Part shown: one piece after another, positions 1 through 9,037 of the stretch
How the letters are laid out: every line of letters begins with the position of its first letter
How positions within the stretch are numbered: the stretch's first letter is position 1
NCBI GenBank assembly: GCA_023398575.1
Contig: JAEWSC010000033.1
Span: forward strand, 1 to 40,919
Length of the DNA: 40,919 nt
Direction: 5' to 3'
Source: Bacillota bacterium
GTDB taxonomy: Bacteria > Bacillota > Clostridia > Christensenellales > Aristaeellaceae
Notes under the pieces: generated by a model
Database searches by the model: none
Seen by the model: only the letters and a program-made list of their open reading frames with translations
What the model was told of the DNA's origin: nothing
Program-made: the position numbers and the translations under genes

Positions 1-248
1 TTGGCGATTTCAGAAAAAAAGGTGTTGCTCACATCCGGAATGATCAGCCCAAGGGTATGGCTCCGCTGAGTAATCAGCCCCACAGCCAATTGGTTGGGCT
101 CATACTCCAAATCGTTGGCGACCTGTACCACATGCCTGCGGGTTTTTTCCGAAATCCGCTGATCCTTTCCGTTTAGAACAAGGGATACAGTGGAGACCGA
201 AACGCCGGTAGCTTTGGCGATATCTTTAATCGTTGTACGTGTGCTCAT
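1..248 (-). CDS. LacI-family transcriptional regulator, N-terminal part (runs off the window)
   Basis: The 82 visible residues begin with a LacI-type helix-turn-helix (TTIKDIAKATGVSVSTVS) followed by the hinge helix (YEPNQLAVGL) and the first strand of the periplasmic-binding-like sensor (HTLGLIIPDVSN). The ATG at 248 has GGAG about 6 bases upstream, which fixes the start. The gene is divergent from the glycosidase at 545, with about 300 bases between them, so control of that glycosidase is a fair inference. The effector-binding part lies outside the window, so the ligand cannot be guessed. Confidence 0.92.
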   Translation of the reverse strand, partial: MSTRTTIKDIAKATGVSVSTVSLVLNGKDQRISEKTRRHVVQVANDLEYEPNQLAVGLITQRSHTLGLIIPDVSNTFFSEIA

Positions 249-264
249 TTTCACTCCAACTATG

Positions 265-278
265 CTCAAACGTTTTAC
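265..278. promoter_or_regulatory. Possible LacI-family operator
   Basis: The perfect 8-bp palindrome AAACGTTT (268-275), with the central CG typical of LacI-family operators, lies 20 bases upstream of the LacI start and in the divergent gap before the glycosidase. No well-spaced -35/-10 pair was obvious in 249-544, so its exact role is uncertain. Nothing else was recognised in that gap. Confidence 0.35.
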
Positions 279-544
279 TAATTTGAATATAGCACACATC
301 GCATAAAAGTCAACGGAAGGAAAAGGGCATATAGCACATACATTGCTAAAATAGTTTACCGAATTAAAGTATATAAACATAAGTATAAATGCGAGGCAGC
401 ACAATAGATTTGGCTTTTTTGAACACATAATATTGAATTTTTCCAGCGAAAAATTTCGCTCTTTTGCATAGAGGAATCATCGGTACATGTGACATATTCA
501 TTCACCATGGACAGGCAGTGCTGATAAATGGGGAGGATGCAACT

Positions 545-2944
545 ATGCTCAGGCAGGAGATGGATATTGGATATACCCGCTTTATTCACAGGCCGGCAGA
601 AAAGCTCGGCGTGTTTGACAATGCTTCGGATTATGACGGGTGCAAAAGAAGGGTGCACTGCAATGCGACCCACGGCTCGTTGGTAAGGCAGGTTATCTAT
701 GATGCGGAGAATAAGTGCTATCGCCTGTCAGATGATGACCCCAAGGGGAAGTATGCCGAGCTGATGGGTATGGAAAACGGCCGCCGGCATACCATTATGT
801 CTGGCGGCGAGCATAACAACGTGTACTTTCCTGATTTTGTGCGCTACAAAACCACCCTTCCCCAGTGCCTGATGCAGCGTGAGGATGGGAGCTATCCGGA
901 GCTGAATGACGTGCTGATCAATGACAGGGAGGGCATTCCCATGCCCGCCATTGACGACCCGACACTGCTTACGCTATATGGTGACGCCCTGGCGGAGCAG
1001 GCCTCTCTTTTAAAAGACAGCCAATATGTGACGGCCTATGTAATGGGCTTTGAAATGCTGTATCCCGAATACTTCGGTCTGGGCCACGGCGATTTCCGGC
1101 CTGCCTCCATGGCGCATTTTGAGGCATGGCTCCATGCGCAAGGCATTGCGCAGCGCTGGGAAAAGAGAGAGTTGGCCTACGATTTGGGCAGCCGGGGATG
1201 GCGGCTGTGGCAAGAATATCGGGAGCGGGCCATGGCCGACCGCTGTGCCATATATTATGAACGCATCATGCGTAAGGACCCCAACCACCTGTGTTACTAT
1301 CCAACCCATGGTTCCACTTTCTCAGACACCCGCCGTGCGCAGCTTTCCCAGCAGGCGGACACGCTTATTCCCGCCTGCGACGGCATTGAAATGGGGCACA
1401 TTCTGGTGGAGGAGGATGAGGAGCGCCGGAACATCATCATGACCAGCCACTATACTTCCTTTGGTTCGCCTGTGATCATTCCGCGCCTTGGCAACAAGCA
1501 GCCAGATTTGAGTGCCATCGGCGGCGGAAAATCCTTTACGCCCAAAACCCTCCGCCGTTTTGTGTATGAGGCCGCCGGCATGGGCATCAGTACAATCTTT
1601 CCCATCCACTGGAGCAGCCGGCTGCATGACGGCGAATGGTTCATTAAGGATACCGCGGCAGAAGCTACCTGCCGGGAGGTGTTTGATGAGTGGACGGAAG
1701 TTGCGCCGCTCATGATGGGCATGGGGCGCCTGCAGCCTCAACTCGGTCTGCTGGCTGGCGATGCTGCGTGGATGAACGAGTGGAACCCACGTTGGACAGG
1801 TTTTATGCAAGATGCCTTGAAACTGCACGTGCATATGACGGTGGTAAGTGACGCTTTGATCAATGCTGATCTTGCGCGACGCATGCCGGCATTGCTAATT
1901 GTCGACCTTATCAGGCTGCATCAGGCGACTTTGTCTGCCCTGGCGGCCTATGCCAATGCAGGTGGTCATGTGTTTATTGTTGGTGCCTTTGGGAAAATGG
2001 ATGAAGATGGATTGCCTATGGAGCGAGAAATTTTGAAGTCCCTTATAAACCATCCGCATGTGCATATCTTAGCGGACCAGCCTGCCGCGAAGACCCGTGT
2101 ACTTCGGGAGTTATTCCTGTGCGGCCCAGATCTTGGTGTGGACGGCCCCAGCATGGAATATCTCCCCTATGATGCGAAATCGATCTTTAATCAAATACAG
2201 CAAGCCTCCGGTTCGGTGGTATTGTGTCCCATGGACCTAGGCGAGCAAACGGGAGACATAACAGTGCTGCCGCTGACCGACAGATGCGGCATGGCCTTTG
2301 TGCTCATCAACCTGTCAGATGAGCAGGTGGCTATAACGCCGCGCTTGAATGCACGGTTGTTGGATGCGGATACATTGGAGGATATGTTGACTCATGCGCC
2401 TGTGGAAGAGACTTTTACCCTACAGGGAGGCGAGACTCGCCTGATCTGGGCCTACCGGAAGGTATCCCGGGAGATGGCGGAAGAAACCATAAGGAACGCG
2501 GAAAAGAGCTTCTTAATGCTTCAAAAAACAGGCGCTTGCATGGACTCCTTCCGCTTATCCTACGCGCATATGCGCAGCGGCAGGTACTTGCAAAAGCGTT
2601 ATACCCTGGCGCGTATCCTTTTAGAATCTGTGGCGATCATTCCGTCTGTAACATGGAATGAAAGCGGCCTTCGCCTTTCGGTTACAGTGCTGGACGCAGC
2701 GGGCTGCCCTGTTAACGATGCCCATGTAACAGTAAGGCTGTCCCCTGCGGGTAATTACTGTAGGCTGCCAATGAGAACGCAAGATAATGGCGTGTATATA
2801 CTTGAGAAGATTCCTGTTTCTCCTTTGTATGATCCGGAAAATCAAAGCTATACAAGTGCACCTGACGCGGTGAGACTGATCATCAGCGCTGAAACAGAAT
2901 GTCTGCAGGGAGGAGCCGCGTTGACGGTAACATACGAGCAGTGA
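545..2944 (+). CDS. Putative GH42-like (clan GH-A) glycoside hydrolase with C-terminal beta-sandwich
   Basis: About 799 residues. The start at 545 is chosen because GGGGAGG lies 8 bases upstream; an in-frame ATG at 464 has no such site. The N-terminal part reads like a TIM-barrel glycosidase, with a GFEMLYPEYFG segment (E near residue 170) in the place of the acid/base Glu of GH42-type enzymes. The middle (about residues 400-520, around PALLIVDLIRLHQATLSALAAY then AGGHVFIVGAFG) resembles the beta-galactosidase trimerisation (glutaminase-like) domain. The last 150 residues look like an Ig-like beta-sandwich. There is no signal peptide, so it is probably cytoplasmic and acts on imported oligosaccharides. 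It is divergent from a LacI regulator. The exact family and substrate are not certain; the barrel start looks short, so an N-terminal divergence is possible. Confidence 0.78.
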   Translation: MLRQEMDIGYTRFIHRPAEKLGVFDNASDYDGCKRRVHCNATHGSLVRQVIYDAENKCYRLSDDDPKGKYAELMGMENGRRHTIMSGGEHNNVYFPDFVRYKTTLPQCLMQREDGSYPELNDVLINDREGIPMPAIDDPTLLTLYGDALAEQASLLKDSQYVTAYVMGFEMLYPEYFGLGHGDFRPASMAHFEAWLHAQGIAQRWEKRELAYDLGSRGWRLWQEYRERAMADRCAIYYERIMRKDPNHLCYYPTHGSTFSDTRRAQLSQQADTLIPACDGIEMGHILVEEDEERRNIIMTSHYTSFGSPVIIPRLGNKQPDLSAIGGGKSFTPKTLRRFVYEAAGMGISTIFPIHWSSRLHDGEWFIKDTAAEATCREVFDEWTEVAPLMMGMGRLQPQLGLLAGDAAWMNEWNPRWTGFMQDALKLHVHMTVVSDALINADLARRMPALLIVDLIRLHQATLSALAAYANAGGHVFIVGAFGKMDEDGLPMEREILKSLINHPHVHILADQPAAKTRVLRELFLCGPDLGVDGPSMEYLPYDAKSIFNQIQQASGSVVLCPMDLGEQTGDITVLPLTDRCGMAFVLINLSDEQVAITPRLNARLLDADTLEDMLTHAPVEETFTLQGGETRLIWAYRKVSREMAEETIRNAEKSFLMLQKTGACMDSFRLSYAHMRSGRYLQKRYTLARILLESVAIIPSVTWNESGLRLSVTVLDAAGCPVNDAHVTVRLSPAGNYCRLPMRTQDNGVYILEKIPVSPLYDPENQSYTSAPDAVRLIISAETECLQGGAALTVTYEQ

Positions 2945-3188
2945 TAAGCTGAACCTTGTGGGAGTTTCCATTTTGAAAACAAATGAGGGAAAGCAACGGG
3001 TTTTTTAGAATACCGCATTCACGTGCAGTGAAAAACACCGTACATCTGGGGTTTATCCGGTTTCGGGACAATGAGCAGGTACTTCCTTTTTTGCACCAAA
3101 AGCTCACTTTTATTTGGGCTTGGCAAAAGGGGCGAACCCAATGAATGAAGGTCTATAGTGCATGGCGGATTTTTCTTGCGAAAAATGC

Positions 3189-3217
3189 TTGCAATTCCAC
3201 TTGACTTCATGTACAAT
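3189..3217 (+). promoter_or_regulatory. Promoter of tRNA-Thr
   Basis: TTGCAA (3189-3194), a 17-base spacer and TACAAT (3212-3217) end 23 bases before the tRNA. The rest of the gap 2945-3240 holds no gene I can support. Confidence 0.6.
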
Positions 3218-3240
3218 ATGTTCGTTGTCCCGCCGGACGT

Positions 3241-3316
<76 letters not shown>

Positions 3317-3352
3317 TTGAAAGGGTTCGTGATTCCTTGTGGTATAAGGGGT

Positions 3353-3372
3353 TGCGGGCTTTTTCTTTTTGC
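3353..3372. repeat. 20-bp direct repeat, left copy
   Basis: tgcgggctttttctttttgc is found exactly here, 37 bases after the tRNA-Thr CCA, and again at 32061-32080 just upstream of the clpB promoter. The two copies bracket the whole island. The T-rich part is low complexity, so chance or shared terminator sequence is not excluded. Confidence 0.55.
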
Positions 3373-3422
3373 CCAGAAAGTCTCTTCATTGCTCATTATA
3401 ATCCATTTACATCATTTTTACA

Positions 3423-4166
3423 TCAATTATCTTCCTGTATCGGAATATCAGTGACCCATTTATTGAGATAGGACAGAATATGCTTTACCCCCTTATTTAA
3501 CTTTTGCCTTGATAGGTGAGTATAAAGCTGCAACGTGGTATGAATATCTGAATGGCCAAGAAGGTACTGAACTGTCTTCACATCCACACCCGCATCATAC
3601 AAAGCTGTGGCGTATGTATGCCGACAGTCATGCGGCCGTATCCTTGTGAAAGAGTTTCCGGTATTCTTTGCATGCTCTAGCAGGTGCCTATTTAGATACT
3701 CAAAGGACCGTCTCATACCTATTTTCGTTATTGGGCTACCATTATCCATGAGAAAGAGCGGACCTTTATCCACCATGCTCATGGTGTACTCAATGACTTC
3801 AAGTAGGAGATCACAAATGGGGGCAGTCCTAATGCCAGCCTTGGTCTTTGTTGTTCCCTTTCTTATTGGCTGATTCTTTCCAAAAGAAACAGAATCATTA
3901 GACACGGTAAGCAATTCGGCATATCCGGCTTGAGCTCGTATCTCAGCAGTTAGCGTTATAGGCTCCTCCGTCGCGGTAGGCACAGGCGTAGATTCTTCTG
4001 TCGCGGTTGGCGCAGGAGTAAGCTCTTCCTCTGCAGGAGTTGGCTCACCTTCAGTCTGTACAGGTATTGAAAAGTCTTCTGTTGCATACACCGTTTGAAG
4101 TGGCACAGTTGAAAAAACCAACAGAAAGCAGAGTATAAGCACTAGTGACTTTTTAGCGGCAAACAT
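3423..4166 (-). pseudogene. Chimera: signal peptide and PT-rich stalk joined to the C-terminal half of a tyrosine recombinase
   Basis: This is an open frame of 247 residues from an ATG at 4166 (GGGAG 8 bases upstream). Residues 1-30 are a clear signal peptide (KKSLVLILCFLLVFSTVPL). They are followed by an acidic Pro/Thr stalk with near-repeats of TPAPTATEES/TPVPTATEEP. From roughly residue 90 the sequence becomes a phage-integrase catalytic domain: TKTKAGIRTAPI, then HDCRHTYA (HxxR), LLGHSD (H) and the LYTHLS tyrosine. The core-binding domain and the first catalytic Arg are missing. A cytoplasmic recombinase cannot work behind a signal peptide, so this looks like a deletion fusion of a surface protein and an integrase rather than a working gene. 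Its end lies 107 bases from tRNA-Thr, as for an island integrase. Confidence 0.78.
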
Positions 4167-4257
4167 ATATACACTCCCATTCCCGCCATATAATGGAAAT
4201 GTAATAGTATGATTTTTATTCTTTGTCAAACGATGTGAACAATAATATGAAAATTTA

Positions 4258-4835
4258 TATAGGACTATAATACATGTTGGACATGTGGTAAGAAAAAAAG
4301 AGTGAGAGAAGGGCGTTACCTGGGTATTGTTTTGCTACCACCCCAAACAGTACCGAAAGGAAGTACCCCTCCCTCATGAAGAGCATAACACAAGATATGA
4401 AGTATAGGCAATCCCTGATGGAATTCGCAAAGAAATATGGCGTGAGCCGAGCATCCCGCAAGATAACAAGGCACGTACCAGCATTTACTTCTGGCTGAAG
4501 CACTATGATGGGAGTATCGAATCTCTAGCCTGCCAGTCCCGGCGGCCTCAGAGATATCCGACCCAGCATACACAGGAGGAATTGACACTTATCAGGAATC
4601 TGCGCAGAAGGAACCCTACTCTGGGACTTTCAGACCTATGGTGCAGGCTCCGGGCAAGGGGATACATTCGCCGGATGGGAGACTTCTCCAGGCCGAAGAA
4701 AAAGGAAACATACAAACCCAAGCCATACTAGCAGATGACACACCCAGGAGAAAGAGTGCAGATCGATGTCAAGCAGGTTCCAACCTCCTGCTGCGTCGGG
4801 GAACTTCGTGGCCAAAGGCTTTGAGTGTGTAAATA
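4258..4835 (+). pseudogene. IS481-like transposase relic, copy 1 (5' part only)
   Basis: The left end (TATAGGACTATAATACATGTTGGACA) matches the left end of the element at 29343, and the two run parallel from there. In mixed frames it encodes KSITQDMKYRQSLMEFAKKYG, then IYFWLKHYDGSIESL, QHTQEELTLIRNLRRRNPTLGLS, and MTHPGERVQIDVKQVP. That is the HTH part and the first Asp of the DDE core of an IS481-type transposase. Frameshifts break it and it stops resembling the other copy near 4830, so the remaining catalytic core and right end are lost. It has the same orientation as copy 2. Confidence 0.72.
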
Positions 4836-5452
4836 TTTCCGTGTAAATGGAACAATGTCCATGAGAGGGGATGTTTCTATCAAGGATAGCACTGTTCTTG
4901 CAGACAAAGCTTAAGGGGTTAAAGCAATCGAGCCCATTATATTAAGAGGCGCTACATATTGTATCCATGGGTATGCGATTGACGGCAATATAAGGAGTGC
5001 CATTTAGTGTAGTGTCTTTTTCAAAGTTTAAGCAGTTTCGCAGAGTTTGCCACCCGCTTTGATAAGCTGGCTTGCAGGTTGCTGCCGCTTGCCCATCCTG
5101 GTTGCGCTATGATTTGGCTTGCATAAGTTCTCATGCCTTAGTTTTTTGATACACGACCTAGTCATAATATTATGATTTTGTACATCATCGACTGTATATT
5201 CAATAAAAGCTCAGAAATCTAGCTATTTTACTGGGCAGCAGTATCTGCATGTTACTGACAAGCGGAGAAATCATTTACAAAAGCTTCGCATTTTATGGAC
5301 ATCTTGAGATTTGTTTCGAAGGAAGATTCAATGAAATTGTCGAATCCTATTGCCTGTATATTTCATAGGCATGACACATAAGCAGATTTGCGGTTTATGT
5401 AATTGTATCATTCGGCTGGATAGGGGAAAGAATAGAATGTGTAGGAAAGCAG
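4836..5452. other. Gene-free stretch, decayed DNA
   Basis: No frame of useful length and no recognisable protein was seen on either strand. A short minus-strand string ending near 5026 (LCKPNHSATRMGKRQQPASQ) could be the tail of another decayed transposase, but I cannot assign it. No convincing promoter for rmlA was found, although one must lie here or just beyond. Confidence 0.5.
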
Positions 5453-5533
5453 TTGAAGTATGCTACCTACTATCTGTTACATTTTATGTCTGACTTCCCA
5501 GCTAGAATATATACATATGAAAGGACGATAAGC

Positions 5534-6421
5534 ATGAAAGGCATTATTCTGGCTGGAGGCGCTGGAACGCGTCTATATCCACTGACAATGGTCGCCAGCA
5601 AGCAGCTTCTGCCCATCTATGACAAGCCAATGATCTATTATCCTTTGTCAACTCTCATGCTCGCAGGGATCAGGGATATTCTCATCATTTCCACCCCCGA
5701 GGATACTCCCCGCTTTGAGGCTTTGCTTGGCAACGGATGCCAGTTTGGGATTTCCCTCTTCTACAAAGTACAGCCTTCCCCTGACGGTTTGGCCCAAGCA
5801 TTCTTGCTCGGTGAAGAGTTTATTGGTGACGATTGCTGCGCCATGGTATTGGGAGACAATATATTTTATGGCAACGGATTCATACGGCTTTTGCAGGCAG
5901 CAAAGGAAAATGCGGAAGCATATGAGCGCGCTACGGTATTTGGGTATTATGTCAATGACCCGGAACGCTTTGGTGTCGTGGAGTTTAATGCAAGCGGAAA
6001 AGTTATTTCGGTTGAAGAAAAGCCCAAATGCCCCAAGAGCAATTATGCCATTACGGGCCTGTATTTTTATGACAACCGGGTGGTGGAGATGGCAAAAAGG
6101 GTGAAGCCCTCTGCCCGGGGCGAACTGGAGATTACAACGCTTAACGCCATGTACCTGGAGGAAGACAAACTGGATGTACAACTTCTTGGCCGCGGGTTTG
6201 CCTGGCTTGATACCGGCACAATGGACTCTCTGGTGGATGCGGCAGATTTTGTGCGCATGATTGAAAAGCGCCAAGGAATAACAATCTCCGCTTTAGAGGA
6301 AATTGCATATAGAAGGGGGTGGATTTCGAAAGACGAGCTGCTTCAATCGGCAGAGCGTTATGGGAAGTCGCCTTATGGTGCGCATTTAAAGGCAGTTGCC
6401 GATGGGAAGGTGCGTTATTAA
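5534..6421 (+). CDS. rmlA: Glucose-1-phosphate thymidylyltransferase
   Basis: 295 residues, normal for the family. It converts glucose-1-phosphate and dTTP into dTDP-glucose, the first step to dTDP-deoxysugars, in the cytoplasm. The N-terminus has the nucleotidyltransferase signature GGAGTRLYP followed by KQLLPIYDKPMIYYP. Further on are GDNIFYG, EEKPKCPKSNYAITGLYFYD and FAWLDTGTMDSL, all typical of RmlA. The start at 5534 has AAAGGA 8 bases upstream; an in-frame ATG at 5453 lacks one. It is the first gene of a plus-strand rmlACBD row and its stop overlaps the rmlC start (TAATG). It appears intact, unlike rmlC and rmlD. Confidence 0.97.
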   Translation: MKGIILAGGAGTRLYPLTMVASKQLLPIYDKPMIYYPLSTLMLAGIRDILIISTPEDTPRFEALLGNGCQFGISLFYKVQPSPDGLAQAFLLGEEFIGDDCCAMVLGDNIFYGNGFIRLLQAAKENAEAYERATVFGYYVNDPERFGVVEFNASGKVISVEEKPKCPKSNYAITGLYFYDNRVVEMAKRVKPSARGELEITTLNAMYLEEDKLDVQLLGRGFAWLDTGTMDSLVDAADFVRMIEKRQGITISALEEIAYRRGWISKDELLQSAERYGKSPYGAHLKAVADGKVRY

Positions 6422-6973
6422 TGAAAAAAAACCAAACATCGCTGCCGGGCATAATCATTATAGAACTGGATATCAGGCGATAATCGTGGTTGTTTTATGG
6501 AAACTTATTCCACAAAAGAATTTTCGCTGTTAGGTATTGACAATGTTTTCGTACAAGACAACCATAGCTTTACAGCATAAAAAGGGACACTACGCGGCCT
6601 TCATTTTCAAAACAATCCCATGTCGCAGGCCAAGCTGGTCAGGGTGACACAGGGTGCTGTTCCGGATGTGACGGTTGACCTTCGAAAGGGTTCTCCGTAC
6701 TACTGCAAATGGGTCGCGGTCGAGCTCTCTGCCGAAAACAAGAGGATGTTGTTTATTCCCAAGGGTTTCGCGCATGGCTTTTTGACGCTTACAGATAATG
6801 TGGAATTTGTGTATAAGGTTGACAACTTCTACACCAAGGAATGCGACCGGTCCTTCCGTTTCGACGACCCACAAATCGGTGTTGACTGGGGGATGCAAAA
6901 TCCAGTTTTATCCCAGAAGGACCTTGCAGCTCCTTTACTTGCACTGTGCGACTGCAATATTGTATTTGACTAA
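6421..6973 (+). pseudogene. rmlC: dTDP-4-dehydrorhamnose 3,5-epimerase, broken by a frameshift and a nonsense codon
   Basis: The reading begins at the ATG overlapping the rmlA stop (MKKNQTSLPGIIIIELDI) and shifts frame near 6474-6478, where about two bases seem lost before GDNRGCFMETYSTKEF. The new frame hits TAA at 6578-6580, where relatives have a Lys codon (HSFTA*KGTLRGLHFQ). It then continues cleanly to the end (KGFAHGFLTLTDNVEFVYKVDNFY and so on). A rescue start at 6620 would leave out the RGLHF segment that carries the catalytic His of RmlC, so an active product is unlikely. The downstream two thirds remain well conserved, which suggests recent loss. A sequencing error could explain one lesion but hardly both. 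Confidence 0.93.
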
Positions 6974-7011
6974 TCTCACAAGTCGAGACACATTTCGTGG
7001 AGGTAGAAAAA

Positions 7012-8046
7012 ATGACCATTCTTGTCACCGGAGGCGCAGGTTTCATCGGCAGCAACTTCATCTATTTTCAACTAAAAGACCATCCGCAAGACCGAATCAT
7101 ATGCATGGATGCGCTGACGTATGCAGGTAACCTGGAAACACTCAACGAAGCGCTGAAGAATAGAAATTTCCGTTTTGTCAAGGGCGACATAGCGGACCGG
7201 GAATGTGTCAACCGCCTTTTTGAAGAAGAGAAACCGGACGTTGTTGTGAATTTCGCGGCTGAGAGCCATGTGGACCGGTCCATTGAAAACCCAGAAGTAT
7301 TTTTGCGTACAAATATCATAGGAACGCAAGTATTGATGGATGCCTGCCGTACATATGGCATAGACCGCTACCATCAGGTTTCCACGGATGAGGTATATGG
7401 CGATCTTCCACTGGACAGGCCGGATCTGTTCTTCCATGAGGACACCCCAATCCATACATCCAGCCCCTATTCGGCCAGCAAAGCATCCGCCGACCTGCTT
7501 GTACTGGCATACTATAGAACATTCAAGCTTCCGGTATCCATAACACGCTGCTCCAACAATTACGGGCCATACCACTTCCCGGAAAAGCTTATACCGTTGA
7601 TTATCACCAAGGCGCTTGCAGAACAGCCGCTTCCGGTATACGGCAAGGGTGAAAACATACGCGACTGGCTGTATGTGGAGGACCATTGTTCGGCCATAGA
7701 TCTGGTAATACGCAATGGGCGTGCCGGTGAAGTCTACAACGTAGGCGGGCATAACGAGCGAACAAACCTGGATGTGGTAAAAACTATACTGCATGCACTG
7801 GGTAAGCCGGAAAGCCTGATCCGTTTTGTCACCGACAGGCCTGGCCACGATATGCGATATGCAATTGATCCAAGCAAGATCCATGCGGAGCTTGGATGGC
7901 TGCCTGCCACAAGCTTTGACCAGGGAATTCATAAAACCGTGGACTGGTATCTGAAACACAAGAACTGGTGGGAAAACATACTTAAAGGTGAGTATCAAAG
8001 TTATTATCAGAAAATGTATTTCACCGCAAGCAAGCAAAGTAGGTAA
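7012..8046 (+). CDS. rmlB: dTDP-glucose 4,6-dehydratase
   Basis: 344 residues, full length. An NAD-dependent short-chain dehydrogenase-type enzyme that makes dTDP-4-keto-6-deoxyglucose. It shows the Rossmann motif TGGAGFIGSNF near the N-terminus, NFAAESHVDRSI, the substrate-site STDEVYGDL, the catalytic YSASKASADLL (YxxxK), and RCSNNYGPYHFPEKLIP. The start at 7012 follows GGAGG by 8 bases. The gene has no lesions even though rmlC before it and rmlD after it do. The product is a branch point: to rhamnose by RmlC/RmlD, or to 4-amino or 3-amino sugars by a DegT aminotransferase such as the one at 21666-22790. Confidence 0.98.
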   Translation: MTILVTGGAGFIGSNFIYFQLKDHPQDRIICMDALTYAGNLETLNEALKNRNFRFVKGDIADRECVNRLFEEEKPDVVVNFAAESHVDRSIENPEVFLRTNIIGTQVLMDACRTYGIDRYHQVSTDEVYGDLPLDRPDLFFHEDTPIHTSSPYSASKASADLLVLAYYRTFKLPVSITRCSNNYGPYHFPEKLIPLIITKALAEQPLPVYGKGENIRDWLYVEDHCSAIDLVIRNGRAGEVYNVGGHNERTNLDVVKTILHALGKPESLIRFVTDRPGHDMRYAIDPSKIHAELGWLPATSFDQGIHKTVDWYLKHKNWWENILKGEYQSYYQKMYFTASKQSR

Positions 8047-8050
8047 ACGC

Positions 8051-8776
8051 ATGAAGGTTTCGGTGACAGGTATAAAGGGACAATTGGGTTTTGATGTGTG
8101 CAAGCATCTGCAAGCCAGAAACATACCAAACAAGAGGGTGGATCTGGAGGATTTTGACCTTATTGATCAGCAAGCCACATTCGATGCCATTACCGCCTAT
8201 GCACCGGATGCTATGTACATTGTGTTGCTTATACGGCAGTAGATAGAGCCGAGACCAATCAAGAAATCTGCCGCAAGGTCAATGTAGACGGCACACGCCA
8301 TTTGGCATTGGCTGCCAAGCAGCTGAACGCAAAAATGATCTATATCTCTTCAGACTATGTGTTTGACGGGCAAGGGGATGTTCCCTTTGAGGTGGACGTG
8401 CCTATAGCCCCTCAAAATGTGTACGGTCTTACCAAGGCGCAGGGAGAAGCAGAGGTACGGAAACTACTTCCAAGTTTTTCATCGTACGCATCAGCTGGGT
8501 ATTTGAAAATCAACGGTAACAATTTCATCAAGACGATGCTGAGGCTGGGGGCGGAACGGGAGACCCTGAGTGTTGTCAACGACCAGATTGGCTCTCCCAC
8601 TTTTACGGATGATCTAGCGCCACCTCTTTGCGATATGCTGGTAACAGAACAATATGACACTTATCATGCAACAAATGAGGCTTATTGCTCTCGGTATGAG
8701 CTTGCATCGTTTATCATGGCTCAAGCTAACCTGGCATGCCAAGTGCAACCCATAACCCGGAGAGGTCACGTCAAGG
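8051..8776 (+). pseudogene. rmlD: dTDP-4-dehydrorhamnose reductase, frameshifted and cut off by an IS256 element
   Basis: It starts MKVSVTGIKGQLGFDV 4 bases after rmlB. Near 8214 one base is missing: the frame ends at a TAG (8240-8242) while the next frame reads on as VHCVAYTAVDRAETNQEIC. It continues through KMIYISSDYVFDGQG and YGLTKAQGE (the YxxxK pair). Between about 8475 and 8506 a second frame slip followed by a return replaces FFIVRISWVF with ten wrong residues. The last 35-40 residues of the family are absent; the frame runs into the left end of the IS256 element and stops within it. It is clearly non-functional, so this copy of the rhamnose pathway cannot be completed. Confidence 0.92.
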
Positions 8777-8902
8777 ATTTTTTGCACATTTAGCAAGGAA
8801 GCTCAAGCAAGACCCGGAAAAAAGACAACGATACTTTCAGATTTTCCGAGCCAAAGGGCCGCGATTTCGTTCAAGCAGCCACCGTCGCTTGCGGCGGCTT
8901 GA

Positions 8903-9023
8903 CCTTGACGGGTGGACAGCCGGGCGGTACGCTGAAGCAGGCGACGGAAAGCTCAGGACCGTTGATACTTCCGAGTTTTCGTCGCCGTTATGATTTCACA
9001 GCCTGGCTGTCCAGCGGTCAAGG
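8903..9023. repeat. Large inverted repeat downstream of the transposase
   Basis: 8903-8925 and 9001-9023 are inverted copies matching at 20 of 23 positions (CCTTGACGGGTGGACAGC against CCTTGACCGCTGGACAGC). Partly complementary inner segments (cgacggaa, ttttcgtcg) lie between them. It fills the non-coding part of the IS between rmlD and the transposase stop, and could block outside transcription into or out of the element. Confidence 0.55.
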
Positions 9024-9037
9024 TTGGCGGGGAAGAA

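Noticed and set aside
1322..1834. Minus-strand open frame of 170 codons inside the glycosidase gene
   Set aside because: Shadow of the glycosidase, without start signals.
6620..6973. Downstream part of rmlC considered as a working short epimerase
   Set aside because: It would begin after the RGLHF segment with the catalytic His and has only an internal Met without a ribosome site.
7072..8133. 353-codon minus-strand open frame opposite rmlB
   Set aside because: Antisense of a clearly intact, family-matching gene; its translation resembles nothing.
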